DNA of 64,000 bases, taken from Polaromonas sp. OV174 (GTDB lineage: Bacteria > Pseudomonadota > Gammaproteobacteria > Burkholderiales > Burkholderiaceae_C). Where the stretch lies: positions 1-64,000 of the forward strand of contig NZ_FOKZ01000020.1 in NCBI RefSeq assembly GCF_900112285.1, read 5' to 3'. Position 1 is the first letter of the stretch. The number at the start of each line of letters is the position of its first letter. The position numbers were made by a program, and so were the translations under genes. Below the pieces are notes generated by a model. The model searched no databases. It was not told the DNA's origin and saw only the letters and a list, made by a program, of their open reading frames with translations. This document shows, piece by piece, positions 44,800 to 54,974 of the stretch.

Positions 44800-44876
44800 G
44801 GGGCGTTAGCTCAGTTGGTTAGAGCAGAGGACTCATAATCCTTTGGTCGAGTGTTCAAGTCACTCACGCCCTACCA
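44800..44876 (+). tRNA. tRNA with anticodon CAU (tRNA-Ile2 or elongator tRNA-Met)
   Basis: The 77-base cloverleaf has a GGGGCGT/ACGCCCT acceptor stem with one G-T pair, the anticodon loop CTCATAA with anticodon CAT, a GAGTGTTCAAGTCACTC T-arm and an encoded CCA. The variable region TTGGTC and the T-arm TTCAAGTC resemble tRNA-Ile2, whose CAU is modified by TilS to read AUA. Elongator Met cannot be excluded. Confidence 0.9.
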
Positions 44877-44890
44877 CGCTATATATGGAA

Positions 44891-44921
44891 AGCCTGCTGT
44901 TCAAAAGACAGCGGGCTTTTT
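44891..44921 (+). terminator. Intrinsic terminator after the CAU tRNA
   Basis: AGCCTGCTGT and ACAGCGGGCT form a stem with a T-run, 15 bases after the tRNA. Confidence 0.85.
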
Positions 44922-45157
44922 CATTCCTGCTCGCTGGTAGGCAACTTGCCCAGATGCAGAGCTGGCAAGACACCACAATGAATTGACCGGCGAGTCTTGC
45001 TGTCTTTGGCCTTGAATGGCTCAGCTCGGCCTATATCGTTGACTCGGTGAGGCTTTAATTGCCTATCTTGTTGGTGTCCGTCCGAATTGGTTTTGATAAA
45101 TTCCTTATGATTTTTGAATCTTGTTTGGAATTTAAGCCCGGAGCTTTAAATCTGCGC

Positions 45158-45163
45158 TATAAT
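45158..45163 (+). promoter_or_regulatory. -10 box of the tRNA-Arg gene
   Basis: A perfect TATAAT lies 10 bases before the tRNA start. No good -35 is visible at the normal spacing. Confidence 0.5.
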
Positions 45164-45173
45164 TTGAATCTTG

Positions 45174-45250
45174 GCGGCTGTAGCTCAGTTGGATAGAGTA
45201 CTTGGCTACGAACCAAGGGGTCGTGGGTTCAATTCCTGCCAGCCGCACCA
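45174..45250 (+). tRNA. tRNA-Arg (anticodon ACG)
   Basis: The cloverleaf has a GCGGCTG/CAGCCGC acceptor stem, a CTTGG/CCAAG anticodon stem with the loop CTACGAA, anticodon ACG, and an encoded CCA. The T stem has two wobble pairs. This ACG species becomes ICG by deamination. Confidence 0.95.
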
Positions 45251-45256
45251 GACGAT

Positions 45257-45288
45257 AGCCCTAGAACAGTGATGTTCTAGGGCTTTTT
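45257..45288 (+). terminator. Intrinsic terminator after tRNA-Arg
   Basis: AGCCCTAGAACA and TGTTCTAGGGCT form a perfect 12-bp stem with a GTGA loop, followed by TTTT. It lies 7 bases after the tRNA. Confidence 0.9.
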
Positions 45289-45508
45289 CGTTTTCCGCTT
45301 TGGTTTTTTATGATTTTTAGTCGCCAATGCCTTGGTTCTCAATTCCCGCATTTCTCAATGCGGCTTGAATTCCTGATTTTGTAGACTTGATAGAGGCAAT
45401 GTCTATCCGCTTGCCTGGTCCTGTGTCCAGACGCTGAGCTGACTACCGGAACTTTTTTGGCATCAGATCCAAGCCGGCATGACCATGGGTTGGACGGATT
45501 GAGTAGCG

Positions 45509-46183
45509 CTAGGCCAGCAACACAACCAGCGCCCCGGCGCCGCCTTGAGCCGGTCTGGCCTGGACAAAGGCCAACACCTCTCGTTTCTGGATCAGCCAGC
45601 TCTGCACCTTTCCCTTGAGCACTGGCGTTTTGCCGGGCGAGCCCAGGCCCTTGCCATGCACCACGCGCACGCAGCGCCAGCCCATCTTGATGGCGTCGCG
45701 TATGAATTGCCCTAGCGCGTTGCGCGCGTCCTCGCGGCGCAGGCCGTGCAGGTCGAGCTGACCCTGGATGGTCCAGTTGCCCTTGCGCAGCTTGCGCATC
45801 ACATCGGGTCCTATGCCGGCCTGGCGGTAACTCAGCGCCTCGTCAGTATCCAACAGGGTTTCGGCGTCGAACTCGTCCGAAATCGCCTCTTGCATCACGG
45901 CAAGCTCATCCAGCTGCTGCTGCACGGGTATGGGCGCCGGCTGGCTGCCGGACAGGCTGGCCCTGTGGCCTGGCCGGTGTTTTGGCGGCAAGGCCCTGAC
46001 CGGGCCAATAGACCGTGCGAACAGGTTTTTGTCTGCTAGTGCCTTGGCGGCAGCGGCCCGCATGGCGGCTTCCCGCTCCTGTTCCAGTTTGATTCGGGTT
46101 TCGATCTCACGCTTGATGGCCTTGAGTTCTTTCAGATCCCGGATCAGTAGGGGCGCGGGCTTGAGGGGTTTTGGGGCGGACAC
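45509..46183 (-). CDS. Smr-domain protein
   Basis: This 224-residue protein has an N-terminal charged helical part (DLKELKAIKREIETRIKLEQ) and a C-terminal Smr domain with LDLHGLRREDARNALGQFI, VVHGKGLGSPGKTPVLKG and the closing GGAGALVVLL. Smr domains are nicking nucleases or RNA-processing modules. Stand-alone bacterial Smr proteins have been linked to collided-ribosome handling and to DNA repair. The GTG at 46183 is the likely start, since the 167 upstream in-frame residues overlap radC in antisense. It follows radC on the same strand by 32 bases. Confidence 0.85.
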   Translation of the reverse strand: MSAPKPLKPAPLLIRDLKELKAIKREIETRIKLEQEREAAMRAAAAKALADKNLFARSIGPVRALPPKHRPGHRASLSGSQPAPIPVQQQLDELAVMQEAISDEFDAETLLDTDEALSYRQAGIGPDVMRKLRKGNWTIQGQLDLHGLRREDARNALGQFIRDAIKMGWRCVRVVHGKGLGSPGKTPVLKGKVQSWLIQKREVLAFVQARPAQGGAGALVVLLA

Positions 46184-46215
46184 GTTGATGACTTCACTTG
46201 GATAGGGGCTGAATG

Positions 46216-46890
46216 CTAAAGCAGTCCGAGTTCGGCCATGGACACGGCCTGAGTAGCCGTCACCACAAAATGGTCGAGCACGCGCACATCCACCAGCGCC
46301 AGCGCGGCCTTGAGTGTGTGCGTCAAGGCCTCGTCGGCGCGCGAAGGCTGGGCGGCGCCGCTGGGGTGGTTGTGCGCCAGCACCACACTGGCGGCATTCA
46401 ACGCCAGCGCTCGCACCACCACTTCGCGTGGGTAGACCGAGGTTTGGGTCAGTGTGCCGCGAAACAGTTCCTCCAGCGCAATCAGCCGGTGCTGGCTGTC
46501 CAGGAAGAGCACCGCAAAAATCTCGTGAGGCCGGCTGCCTAGTTGCAGCTGCAGGTAGTCGCGCACCGTCTGCGGCGTGGCAAACAGAGGCTTTTCTTTC
46601 AGATTTTCGGCCAGGGCGCGGCGAGCCAGTTCCAGCACCGCCACCAGTTCGGCACGTTTGGCCGGCCCCAGGCCCTTGATGCATTTCAGCGCCGCCGACC
46701 CAGTGTGGAGCAGGCCGGCCATGCCGCCGAACTGATCCAGCAACTCCTGACCCATTTGCAGCGCATTTTTGCCGGGAATACCGCTGCGCAGCAGCAGCGC
46801 CAGCAGCTCTGCGTCGCCCAGCGCGCCAGGGCCGCGGGCCAACAGTTTTTCACGTGGTCTGGCGTCTTCGGGCAGGTCTTTCAGCAGCAT
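46216..46890 (-). CDS. radC: RadC/JAB-domain protein
   Basis: This 224-residue protein has the RadC layout: a helix-hairpin-helix-like N-terminus with [13 protein letters not shown] and [19 protein letters not shown], then a JAB/MPN metalloprotease-like domain with the conserved [15 protein letters not shown] (H-x-H-P-x-G-x-x-x-P-S-x-x-D). The biochemical role of RadC is unsettled despite its name. The length is normal. It is probably cotranscribed with the Smr gene. Confidence 0.93.
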   Translation of the reverse strand: MLLKDLPEDARPREKLLARGPGALGDAELLALLLRSGIPGKNALQMGQELLDQFGGMAGLLHTGSAALKCIKGLGPAKRAELVAVLELARRALAENLKEKPLFATPQTVRDYLQLQLGSRPHEIFAVLFLDSQHRLIALEELFRGTLTQTSVYPREVVVRALALNAASVVLAHNHPSGAAQPSRADEALTHTLKAALALVDVRVLDHFVVTATQAVSMAELGLL

Positions 46891-46983
46891 AGGCGGAGTA
46901 GTTGGTGAAACGTTGTTGGGTTTGGGGGCATGAGGAGGAGCCAGGGGTAGTTTGTCAATCGTTACCGCCGGCCCGGCCCCATT

Positions 46984-48330
46984 TCAGCGCGGGTGGGCCA
47001 GCAAATGCCGCGCCAACGCCTCAAAGGCCGGCAAGGTGGTCGGGTCGTTGGCGGCGTTGCCGGCCACCGGGTGCGATGCATAGCGCACGATCACCATCTC
47101 GGCCTTGGGATCCACATAGATGCGCTGGCCGTGCACGCCACGTGCCATGAAGGCGCCATGCGAGTTATGCGTGACCCACCACATGTCGCGGTAGCTCCAG
47201 CCCTTGAGCAGGTCGTAACCAGCCTTGGCGAACTTCTCTTTGTCGCCGCCGCGGCGGATGTCGTCTACCACGGCCTTGGGCAAGATCTGCTGGCCATTGA
47301 AGCGGCCATTTTTGCGCAGCATTTCGCCAAAGCGCGCCAAGTCGCGCAGGCCGGTGTTCAGACCACCGCCAGCAAATGGCGTGCCGGTGGAGTCGACCGT
47401 CATATAGGCGTCCTGCTCGGCGCCCAGGCGGCGCCAGATGCGTTCGGACAGCAACTCGTTCACAGTGCGGCCCGTGACGCGTGCGATCACCCAGCCCAGC
47501 ACGTCGGTGTTGACGGTTTTGTAGGCGAAGCCGTCGCCGTGCTGGCCTTCGGGCTGCACGGTCTGCAAAAACTCGTAGTAGCTGCGTGGGCCGGTGTAGT
47601 CCTTGGGCTTGGGTAGCGGGCTGCCGGCCTGGGCATGGGCCCAGACCTCGGCATTTGGGTCGGCATAGTCTTCGCTGAATTTGAGCCCGGTCGTCATGTC
47701 CAGCACCTGCCGCACGGTGGCGCTGCCAAAGGCGGACTGGGCCAACTCGGGCACATAGTCGGCCACGCGCTTGCTGGCGTCGATGCGCCCTTCGGCGACC
47801 AGCGCCGCGCCCAGCGTACCCATCACCGATTTGGTGACCGACATCGCTCCGTGCTGGCCATCGTCCTTGAGCACGCCCAGGTAGCGCTCGTAGACGATGC
47901 GCCCGCGGTGCAGCACCACGATGCCGTCGGTGTAGTTGGCGCCCAGCGACTCGGCCCAGGTCATGGATTCCTGGGCGCCCAGCGGCGTGAAACGCAGCGC
48001 GTCGATGTCCGAGCGCAGGGCGCGCGGCAACGCCACGGGCGCGCCCAGGCCGCGCGACACGTTCACGGTCGGCATGAGCTGGCGAAAATGCGCCACGCTC
48101 CAGCGCATGGCCGGAAACTGGAAGTAGCTGCCGTCCTCAAAGCGCAGGATGCGATCGGCTGGCGGCGGTGCGCCAACCATCCAGCCGAGTTTGGCCGGGT
48201 CGCTGGCGGCCGCGTCTGGGGGGGAGGGCTGCGGGCCGGCGGCTTGTGCGTTGCATGTTGCGGCGCCCGAGGCGAGCAGCAGGCCGCAGGCCAACTGTGA
48301 CAGGCGTTTTGGCGCGGAAACATGGGTCAT
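46984..48330 (-). CDS. Serine hydrolase of the beta-lactamase class C family
   Basis: This 448-residue exported protein has a signal peptide (residues 1-30). The catalytic S-x-x-K motif is at residues 164-167 (MSVTKSVMG). A Y-x-x-V-N box (FAYKTVNTDVLGWVIARVTG) and a late H-x-A-type segment (THNSHGAFMARG) follow. Such proteins include esterases, peptidases and 6-aminohexanoate-dimer hydrolase (NylB)-like enzymes. The combination of DMTTGLKFSEDYADP and SHGAFMARGVHGQRIYVDP resembles the NylB group, but the substrate is not shown. No neighbour suggests a pathway. Confidence 0.85.
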   Translation of the reverse strand: MTHVSAPKRLSQLACGLLLASGAATCNAQAAGPQPSPPDAAASDPAKLGWMVGAPPPADRILRFEDGSYFQFPAMRWSVAHFRQLMPTVNVSRGLGAPVALPRALRSDIDALRFTPLGAQESMTWAESLGANYTDGIVVLHRGRIVYERYLGVLKDDGQHGAMSVTKSVMGTLGAALVAEGRIDASKRVADYVPELAQSAFGSATVRQVLDMTTGLKFSEDYADPNAEVWAHAQAGSPLPKPKDYTGPRSYYEFLQTVQPEGQHGDGFAYKTVNTDVLGWVIARVTGRTVNELLSERIWRRLGAEQDAYMTVDSTGTPFAGGGLNTGLRDLARFGEMLRKNGRFNGQQILPKAVVDDIRRGGDKEKFAKAGYDLLKGWSYRDMWWVTHNSHGAFMARGVHGQRIYVDPKAEMVIVRYASHPVAGNAANDPTTLPAFEALARHLLAHPR

Positions 48331-48718
48331 GAGAACGATCTCCTTTTCGCGTCTGGTGCTGGCTTGGGATACGAGGCGCTGGATCGCGGTTTTGCCCCAG
48401 CCCGGCTGAACATAGGGCCTTGGGCCACCGGTCGCCCTTTTGGTTCATGGCTTAAAGCGCCGTGCCAACCCATCGTCCATCCACTCTTTGATACTCTTCC
48501 AGAAAACATGCGGCCCAGTTTAGCCAGTTGCTTTGGCGCAAGGGTGTCAAACGGCCGTCGCAGGCCGGAGATGCAGCGTTGATAGTCGGAAAAAAGCTGC
48601 AAAAAGGATGGGGAAGGGTGAAAAAGCAGGCAGCGGGCCGGGGCAAGCCTTACTTTCTACAATAGAGGCTGTTTGCCAACAGTTGTAGCCCGTCGCCCCG
48701 GCTGGCCCGAAAGTTTTT
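48331..48718. other. Divergent intergenic region
   Basis: No gene is supported in these 388 bases. A TACAAT box at 48658-48663 could be the -10 of the fkpB-ispH transcript; no good -35 is visible. Short frames on both strands lack family features. Confidence 0.4.
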
Positions 48719-49222
48719 ATGTCCTCTATCGATTCTCCCGATCCATCCGCAACCCTTGTTCAGCCAGGCTCTTTTTTGACCCTGCATTACCGCATGGCCG
48801 GACCTTCCCTCGACGGAAAGCCGGGCGCGGACATCATCAACACCTTTGGCGGAAAACCGGCCACCTTGAGCCTGGGGACGGGCGAGTTGTCGCCAGCCAT
48901 AGAGCAGCGCCTGCTGGGCCTGGCAGAAGGCACGCGCACCAGCTTCGAGCTGGCGGCGGGCGAGGCCTTTGGCGAGCGCAACCCCGAGTTGCTGCAATGG
49001 GTGGCGCGCAAGCTGCTCAATGAGTTGGGCGATCCCGATGAAAAGTACAACATTGGCGATGTGGTGCAATTTCCCACGCCAGACGGTCTGGGCCAGTACG
49101 CCGGCGCGGTGCAGCAGGTCAAGGCGGGCGCCGACGGCAGCCAGGCCGTGCAGTTTGATTTTAACCACCCCCTGGCGGGTCAGCCGGTGGTGTTTGAAGT
49201 CCACCTGATTGGTGTTCTATGA
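48719..49222 (+). CDS. fkpB: FKBP-type peptidyl-prolyl isomerase, SlpA/FkpB type
   Basis: This 167-residue enzyme catalyses cis-trans isomerisation of prolyl bonds. After a short variable start it has the FKBP pattern with [15 protein letters not shown] and [20 protein letters not shown]. An inserted IF/flap domain of SlyD/SlpA type follows (residues about 75-130, with [13 protein letters not shown]). It overlaps ispH by four bases; the fkpB-ispH pair is widespread in proteobacteria. Confidence 0.92.
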   Translation: MSSIDSPDPSATLVQPGSFLTLHYRMAGPSLDGKPGADIINTFGGKPATLSLGTGELSPAIEQRLLGLAEGTRTSFELAAGEAFGERNPELLQWVARKLLNELGDPDEKYNIGDVVQFPTPDGLGQYAGAVQQVKAGADGSQAVQFDFNHPLAGQPVVFEVHLIGVL

Positions 49223-50220
49223 GTGCGTTAAACAATGGGCCGGAAGAAATCCTGATGGCCGTGCCGCGCGGTTTTTGTGCCGGTGTGGATCGCGCGATTG
49301 AAATCGTCGAGCGCGCGCTGACCAAGTTCGGCGCGCCGATTTACGTGCGCCACGAGATCGTGCACAACACCTATGTGGTCAACGAGCTCAAGGCTAAGGG
49401 CGCGATCTTCATTGAAGAACTGTCCGACGTGCCGCCCGGCGCCACGCTGGTGTTCAGCGCCCATGGCGTCAGCAAGGCGGTGCAGCAGGAGGCTGTGGCA
49501 CGTGGCTTCCAGATCTTTGATGCCACCTGTCCACTGGTGACCAAGGTGCACGTTGAAGTGGCCAAGCTGCACAAGGAAGGCTACGAGTTCATCATGATTG
49601 GCCACAAGGGCCATCCGGAAGTTGAGGGCACCATGGGCCAACTCGACCAAGGTATCCACCTGGTGGAAGACGTGGCCGACGTGGCGCGCATTGCCCCGCT
49701 GCAAACCGAAAGGCTGGCGGTGGTGACGCAAACCACGCTTAGTGTGGACGATGCGGCCGAGATCAGCGCCGCCGTGAAAGCACGTTTTCCGCTGGTGCGC
49801 TCACCCAAACAACAAGATATTTGCTACGCCACGCAAAACCGCCAGGACGCCGTCAAGGTGCTGAGCCCGCAAGTCGATATCCTGATCGTGGTCGGCAGCC
49901 CGACCAGCTCGAACAGCAACCGCTTGCGCGAGCTGGCCGCCAAGCTGGGTACCGAGGCCTATATGGTCGACGATGCCAGCGAGTTGCAGGAAGCCTGGTT
50001 CGAGGGCAAGAGCCGAGTCGGCCTGACGGCGGGCGCCTCAGCCCCTGAGGTTCTGGTCAAGCAGGTGATTGACCGCATCCGCGCCCTGGGCGCAGTGTCG
50101 GTGCGCAAGATGGAAGGGATAGCGGAAACCATCAAGTTCCCGTTGCCCAAGGGTTTGAAGGTCGATGCGCAGGGCCACACGCTGAACGTTGGTGACAGTC
50201 AGTTGCATGATCTGGGCTGA
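49219..50220 (+). CDS. ispH: 4-hydroxy-3-methylbut-2-enyl diphosphate reductase
   Basis: This 333-residue iron-sulfur enzyme does the last step of the MEP pathway, giving IPP and DMAPP. Cluster cysteines lie in [24 protein letters not shown] and [15 protein letters not shown]. Active-site histidines are at VRHEIVHN and FSAHGVS, and TxxGASAPE is seen as LTAGASAPE. Together with ispE in this window it supports an MEP-dependent organism. Confidence 0.96.
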   Translation: MSALNNGPEEILMAVPRGFCAGVDRAIEIVERALTKFGAPIYVRHEIVHNTYVVNELKAKGAIFIEELSDVPPGATLVFSAHGVSKAVQQEAVARGFQIFDATCPLVTKVHVEVAKLHKEGYEFIMIGHKGHPEVEGTMGQLDQGIHLVEDVADVARIAPLQTERLAVVTQTTLSVDDAAEISAAVKARFPLVRSPKQQDICYATQNRQDAVKVLSPQVDILIVVGSPTSSNSNRLRELAAKLGTEAYMVDDASELQEAWFEGKSRVGLTAGASAPEVLVKQVIDRIRALGAVSVRKMEGIAETIKFPLPKGLKVDAQGHTLNVGDSQLHDLG

Positions 50221-50225
50221 AGCTG

Positions 50226-51167
50226 ATGCTCAATCGCTATCAAATTGAGAGCTGTCAGCGCTCGTTCCATCAGGCCTACAGCCACTTTATTCATCAAACT
50301 CCACTGTGGAAGCTGCCCGGCCAGGCCCTGGGCGTGGCCTGCGACCAGATCTGGCTCAAGCTCGAGCATCTGCAGACCGGCGGCAGCTTCAAGGCGCGTG
50401 GAATGCTTAACCGCCTGCTGTCCCAGCCCATTCCACCCAGCGGCGTGATCGTGGCTTCGGGTGGCAATGCCGGCATTGCCACTGCGGCGGCGGCCCGGGC
50501 GCTGGGCGTGCGCTGCGAGGTGTTTGTGCCAGAAAACTCAACCCCCGCCAAGCGCGCCAAACTCGCGGCGCTGGGCGCGCAGGTGATGGTGACGGGCGCG
50601 GCCTATGCCGATGCGCTTCAGGCCTGCTTGGCGCGCCAGCAGCAAACCGGTGCGCTGCTGACGCATGCCTATGACCAGCCCGAAGTGCTGGTGGGCGCCG
50701 GCACGCTGGCGCTTGAAATCGAAGAGCAGGGCGGCTTGCCGGACTCGGTGCTGGTCAGTGTGGGTGGCGGCGGCCTGATTGGCGGCGTGGCCAGCTGGTT
50801 CGAGCAGCGCAGCCGCGTGGTGGCGCTGGAGCCCGAGCTGGCGCCCACGCTATTCCAGGCCCGCGCGGCCGGCCAGCCGGTGGACGTGCTTGTCAGCGGC
50901 GTAGCGGCCGATTCGCTGGGCGCCAAGCGCATAGGCGAGCTCGGCTGGCAGGCCACCCAGGCTCATGTGCGCGATGCCTTGCTATTGACCGACGAGGCCA
51001 TACGCGCGGCGCAGCTGTGGCTCTGGAAAGAGCTCAAGCTGGCGGTTGAACCCGCCGCCGCCTTGCCGCTGGCGGCTTTGCACAGTGGCCGCTATGTACC
51101 GCGAGCAGATGAGAAGGTCTGCCTGATCATTTGCGGCGCCAATGTCGATCCGGCCAGCCTGAACTGA
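50226..51167 (+). CDS. Threonine/serine dehydratase-like PLP enzyme
   Basis: This 313-residue fold-type II PLP enzyme has the PLP-lysine motif GGSFKARGMLNRLL, the asparagine loop ASGGNAGIATAAAARALG and the phosphate-binding loop SVGGGGLIGGVASW. Such enzymes deaminate threonine or serine, or racemise serine. It lacks the regulatory ACT domain of biosynthetic IlvA, so a catabolic role or serine racemase activity is possible. Residues 3-22 (NRYQIESCQRSFHQAYSHF) are coded by a sequence resembling a family 1 repeat. It lies 5 bases after ispH. Confidence 0.85.
   Translation: MLNRYQIESCQRSFHQAYSHFIHQTPLWKLPGQALGVACDQIWLKLEHLQTGGSFKARGMLNRLLSQPIPPSGVIVASGGNAGIATAAAARALGVRCEVFVPENSTPAKRAKLAALGAQVMVTGAAYADALQACLARQQQTGALLTHAYDQPEVLVGAGTLALEIEEQGGLPDSVLVSVGGGGLIGGVASWFEQRSRVVALEPELAPTLFQARAAGQPVDVLVSGVAADSLGAKRIGELGWQATQAHVRDALLLTDEAIRAAQLWLWKELKLAVEPAAALPLAALHSGRYVPRADEKVCLIICGANVDPASLN
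50232..50292 (+). repeat. Possible family 1 repeat, copy M, at the start of the dehydratase gene
   Basis: It contains TCGCTATCAAATTGAGAGC, then TGTCAGCGCTCGTTCC, then ATCAGGCCTACAGCC. The spacing and right half fit the family, but this stretch also matches the natural N-terminal helix of the protein family, so chance is possible. Confidence 0.45.
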
Positions 51168-51180
51168 GTTTGCAAACTAG

Positions 51181-52554
<1,374 letters not shown>

Positions 52555-52595
52555 ATCGTGCCCGCGAGCCTGCTAGAATGACGGCTCGACACACA

Positions 52596-52685
<90 letters not shown>

Positions 52686-52695
52686 AAAATGAACG

Positions 52696-52722
52696 AAGCC
52701 CTTGATTTTCAAGGGCTTTTTT
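52696..52722 (+). terminator. Intrinsic terminator after tRNA-Ser
   Basis: AAGCCCTTGA and TCAAGGGCTT form a perfect stem with a TTT loop and a following run of T. Confidence 0.9.
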
Positions 52723-52889
52723 CTTTTGTGCTCGGCAAGTTCGAACTCGCAATGGACGTCCGTCCAACTTCGGCAGCGAAACACGTATCTAGGCAGACTC
52801 CACACGGATCTCGGTTTGGGGGCGAGTGAAGATGCGGGCATCTGTCAACGCCCCGGTTGCCAGGGCGACGGCTTGGCTTGGCCAGGGAA

Positions 52890-54086
52890 TCAGGGGTAAG
52901 TCACCACGCTGGGAATGGTTGTCGCTGGCGGTGTATTACGGCTGCGGCCGCAGCGCACCAGGCCATCGATCATCACCATGCCCACGCCCGGAATGTCGCC
53001 GCGCTGCACGCTTTCCAGCAGGTCGCGGCCGGCCGTGTGCTGGGCCTTGTCCATGAAGACAAAGTCCGCGTCGCGGCCGACTTCGATCAGCCCGCAGTTG
53101 AGATTGCGGATGCGTGCGGTGTTGCCGGTGGCAAAACAAAAGGCCAGTTCGGCCGGGATGTTGCCCAGGCTGCACAGCAGCGAGATCAGTCGCAACATGC
53201 CCAGCGGCTGCACGCCGGAGCCGGCAGGGCCATCGGTGCCCAGGATCACGCGGTGCGGGCATTTGAGCTGTAACGCGGCCTGGGCTGCGGCAATGGCGAC
53301 CTTTTCATTGCCGTTGTGAACGATCTCGATCGCTCGCGAAGATTTCTCGCACAACTCGCAGACATGGTTTTCCGACAGGGAGGTGTGGCCGCCGTTGATG
53401 TGGCCGATCACATCCGCGTCGGCCTCCAGCACCACGTCCTTGTCGATCAGGCCGGAGCCGGGAATCGATGGGCCGCCGGTGTGTATGGTGCTCTGGATGC
53501 CGTATTTGCGTGCCCAGGCGACCATTTCCTTGGCCTCGTAGCCGGCCTTGACCGAACCCAGGCCAACCTCGCCGAGCAGGGTCACGCCGGCTTCGGCCAG
53601 TTCCTTGAAATCCTGCTCGACCATGCCTTTTTCAATGATGGGCGCACCGGCCAGCACCTTGACGCCACCGGGGCGGAAATTGTCAAACGCGCGTTGCGCC
53701 GTGATGGCCAACGCTTTCAGACCCACGATGTCCTTGGGCCGGCCGGGCAGGTGAACCTCGCCCGCCGAGATCATGGTGGTGACGCCGCCGTGCATGGTGG
53801 AGTCAATCCAGCCGATCTGGTTCTGGCGCGGTGTCCAGTCGCCAAAAACCGGGTGAACATGGCTGTCGATCAGGCCAGGCGCCACGCAGGTCTGGTGCGC
53901 GTCAATCACGGTCTGCGCATGGGCGGTGTCGCAATCCTTGGCTTTACCGACGGCCACGATCAGGCCATCGTTCACCACAATGGTGTCGGCGTCCAGGATG
54001 GGCTGGTCAATGTCTCCGGACAGCAGCAGGCCGATGTTGGTGATGACGACTTTTCCTGATTTTCCGGTCGAAGCAGCTTCTGCCAT
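52890..54086 (-). CDS. Enamidase-like amidohydrolase
   Basis: This 398-residue amidohydrolase-superfamily enzyme has the metal motif LIDSHVHPVFGD near residue 75, further ligand histidines in IQSTIHTGG and VIGHINGGHTS, and the catalytic aspartate in ILGTDGPAGSGVQPLG. The sequence resembles enamidase of nicotinate fermentation, which hydrolyses 1,4,5,6-tetrahydro-6-oxonicotinate to 2-formylglutarate and ammonia. That substrate is the product of 6-hydroxynicotinate reductase, whose likely gene lies nearby at 56373. An AAAAAGGACACCC site supports the ATG at 54086. Function is inferred from family plus context. Confidence 0.75.
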   Translation of the reverse strand: MAEAASTGKSGKVVITNIGLLLSGDIDQPILDADTIVVNDGLIVAVGKAKDCDTAHAQTVIDAHQTCVAPGLIDSHVHPVFGDWTPRQNQIGWIDSTMHGGVTTMISAGEVHLPGRPKDIVGLKALAITAQRAFDNFRPGGVKVLAGAPIIEKGMVEQDFKELAEAGVTLLGEVGLGSVKAGYEAKEMVAWARKYGIQSTIHTGGPSIPGSGLIDKDVVLEADADVIGHINGGHTSLSENHVCELCEKSSRAIEIVHNGNEKVAIAAAQAALQLKCPHRVILGTDGPAGSGVQPLGMLRLISLLCSLGNIPAELAFCFATGNTARIRNLNCGLIEVGRDADFVFMDKAQHTAGRDLLESVQRGDIPGVGMVMIDGLVRCGRSRNTPPATTIPSVVTYP

Positions 54087-54149
54087 GGGGTGTCCTTTTT
54101 GTAATGGGAGGGAATGACGCAGGCGCACCCGTGTACGCCTGCGCGGCGC

Positions 54150-54839
54150 TCAGGGTTTGAGCATGACGGTGCGAAACACGGTGCTGATGATGAAAGCCTG
54201 CCATTCCGCCAGGGCTTGCGGGGCTTGCAGGTCTTCGCCTAGGAAGGCCGACAAGGTGTGGCGGTTGGAGATGTAGAAGTAAGCGGTTGCGGCGATCAGC
54301 AGGTAGACGTTGCGCGCGGAAACATCAGCGCGGAAAATGCCTTTGTTGACGCCGCTTTCCAGTAGTTTCCGGATGATGGCAATCGCCGGAGATGAGTATT
54401 CCCGGGCGCGCGCCGACTTGACGATGTGTTTCCCGCGATGCAGGTTTTCCGTGTTCAGCAGCGTGATGAACTCGGGATTTTTGCTGTAGTAGGAGACCAC
54501 AAAGTTGATGACTTCCGTGAGTGACGCCACCGGCTGCTCGATGTCAAGTTGCAGCGCCAGTTCTGCGTCGTTCATGCGGCGGTACATGTCCTCGAGGACT
54601 TCGATGAACAGGCCTTCCTTGCTGCCGAAGTAGTAATAAATCATCCGGTCGAAGGATTTCGCGGTTTGCGAGATTTTTTCGACGCTGCCGCCCTCGTAAC
54701 CATAACGGGCGAAAACCTTGGTGGCCGCGCGCAGGATGTTGTCGCGCGTGGTTTGCGCCGCCTGCTCCCGCACCCCGGGTCGCTTTGTGGCTGCACGCTT
54801 TGGGACCGGTGAACGGGGTGTGGTGGTCTTGGCTGTCAT
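54150..54839 (-). CDS. TetR/AcrR-family transcriptional regulator
   Basis: This 229-residue protein has a basic, proline-rich N-terminal tail (about 25 residues) and then the TetR helix-turn-helix, TTRDNILRAATKVFARYGYE through SVEKISQTAKSFDRMIYYYF and GSKEGLF. The helical C-terminal ligand domain is of the TetR_C type found with RutR-like regulators of pyrimidine or N-compound use. It lies inside the catabolic island on the same strand as the enamidase-like gene. It probably represses the island through the inverted repeats at 56180-56300; this is inference. Confidence 0.88.
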   Translation of the reverse strand: MTAKTTTPRSPVPKRAATKRPGVREQAAQTTRDNILRAATKVFARYGYEGGSVEKISQTAKSFDRMIYYYFGSKEGLFIEVLEDMYRRMNDAELALQLDIEQPVASLTEVINFVVSYYSKNPEFITLLNTENLHRGKHIVKSARAREYSSPAIAIIRKLLESGVNKGIFRADVSARNVYLLIAATAYFYISNRHTLSAFLGEDLQAPQALAEWQAFIISTVFRTVMLKP

Positions 54840-54898
54840 GGCGTGGTGGGATGAATTTCGGTCGCGGTCTGGTGATTCTTCAGCGGGCCCTATGTCGC

Positions 54899-54967
54899 CG
54901 GGCCGTCCCCAAGCGGAACCACCCCCTCAGGGGGCAGCGCATTACACACGGTGAAAAGCAGGGGGCA
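54899..54967 (+). repeat. Family 2 interspersed repeat, copy 3
   Basis: It contains GGGCCGTCCCCAAGCGG, then CACCCCCTCAGGGGGCAG, then GTGAAAAGCAGGGGGC. It aligns well with the copy at 27313. It lies in the gap between the reductase gene and the start of the TetR gene. Confidence 0.75.
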
Positions 54968-54974
54968 ATACTTT

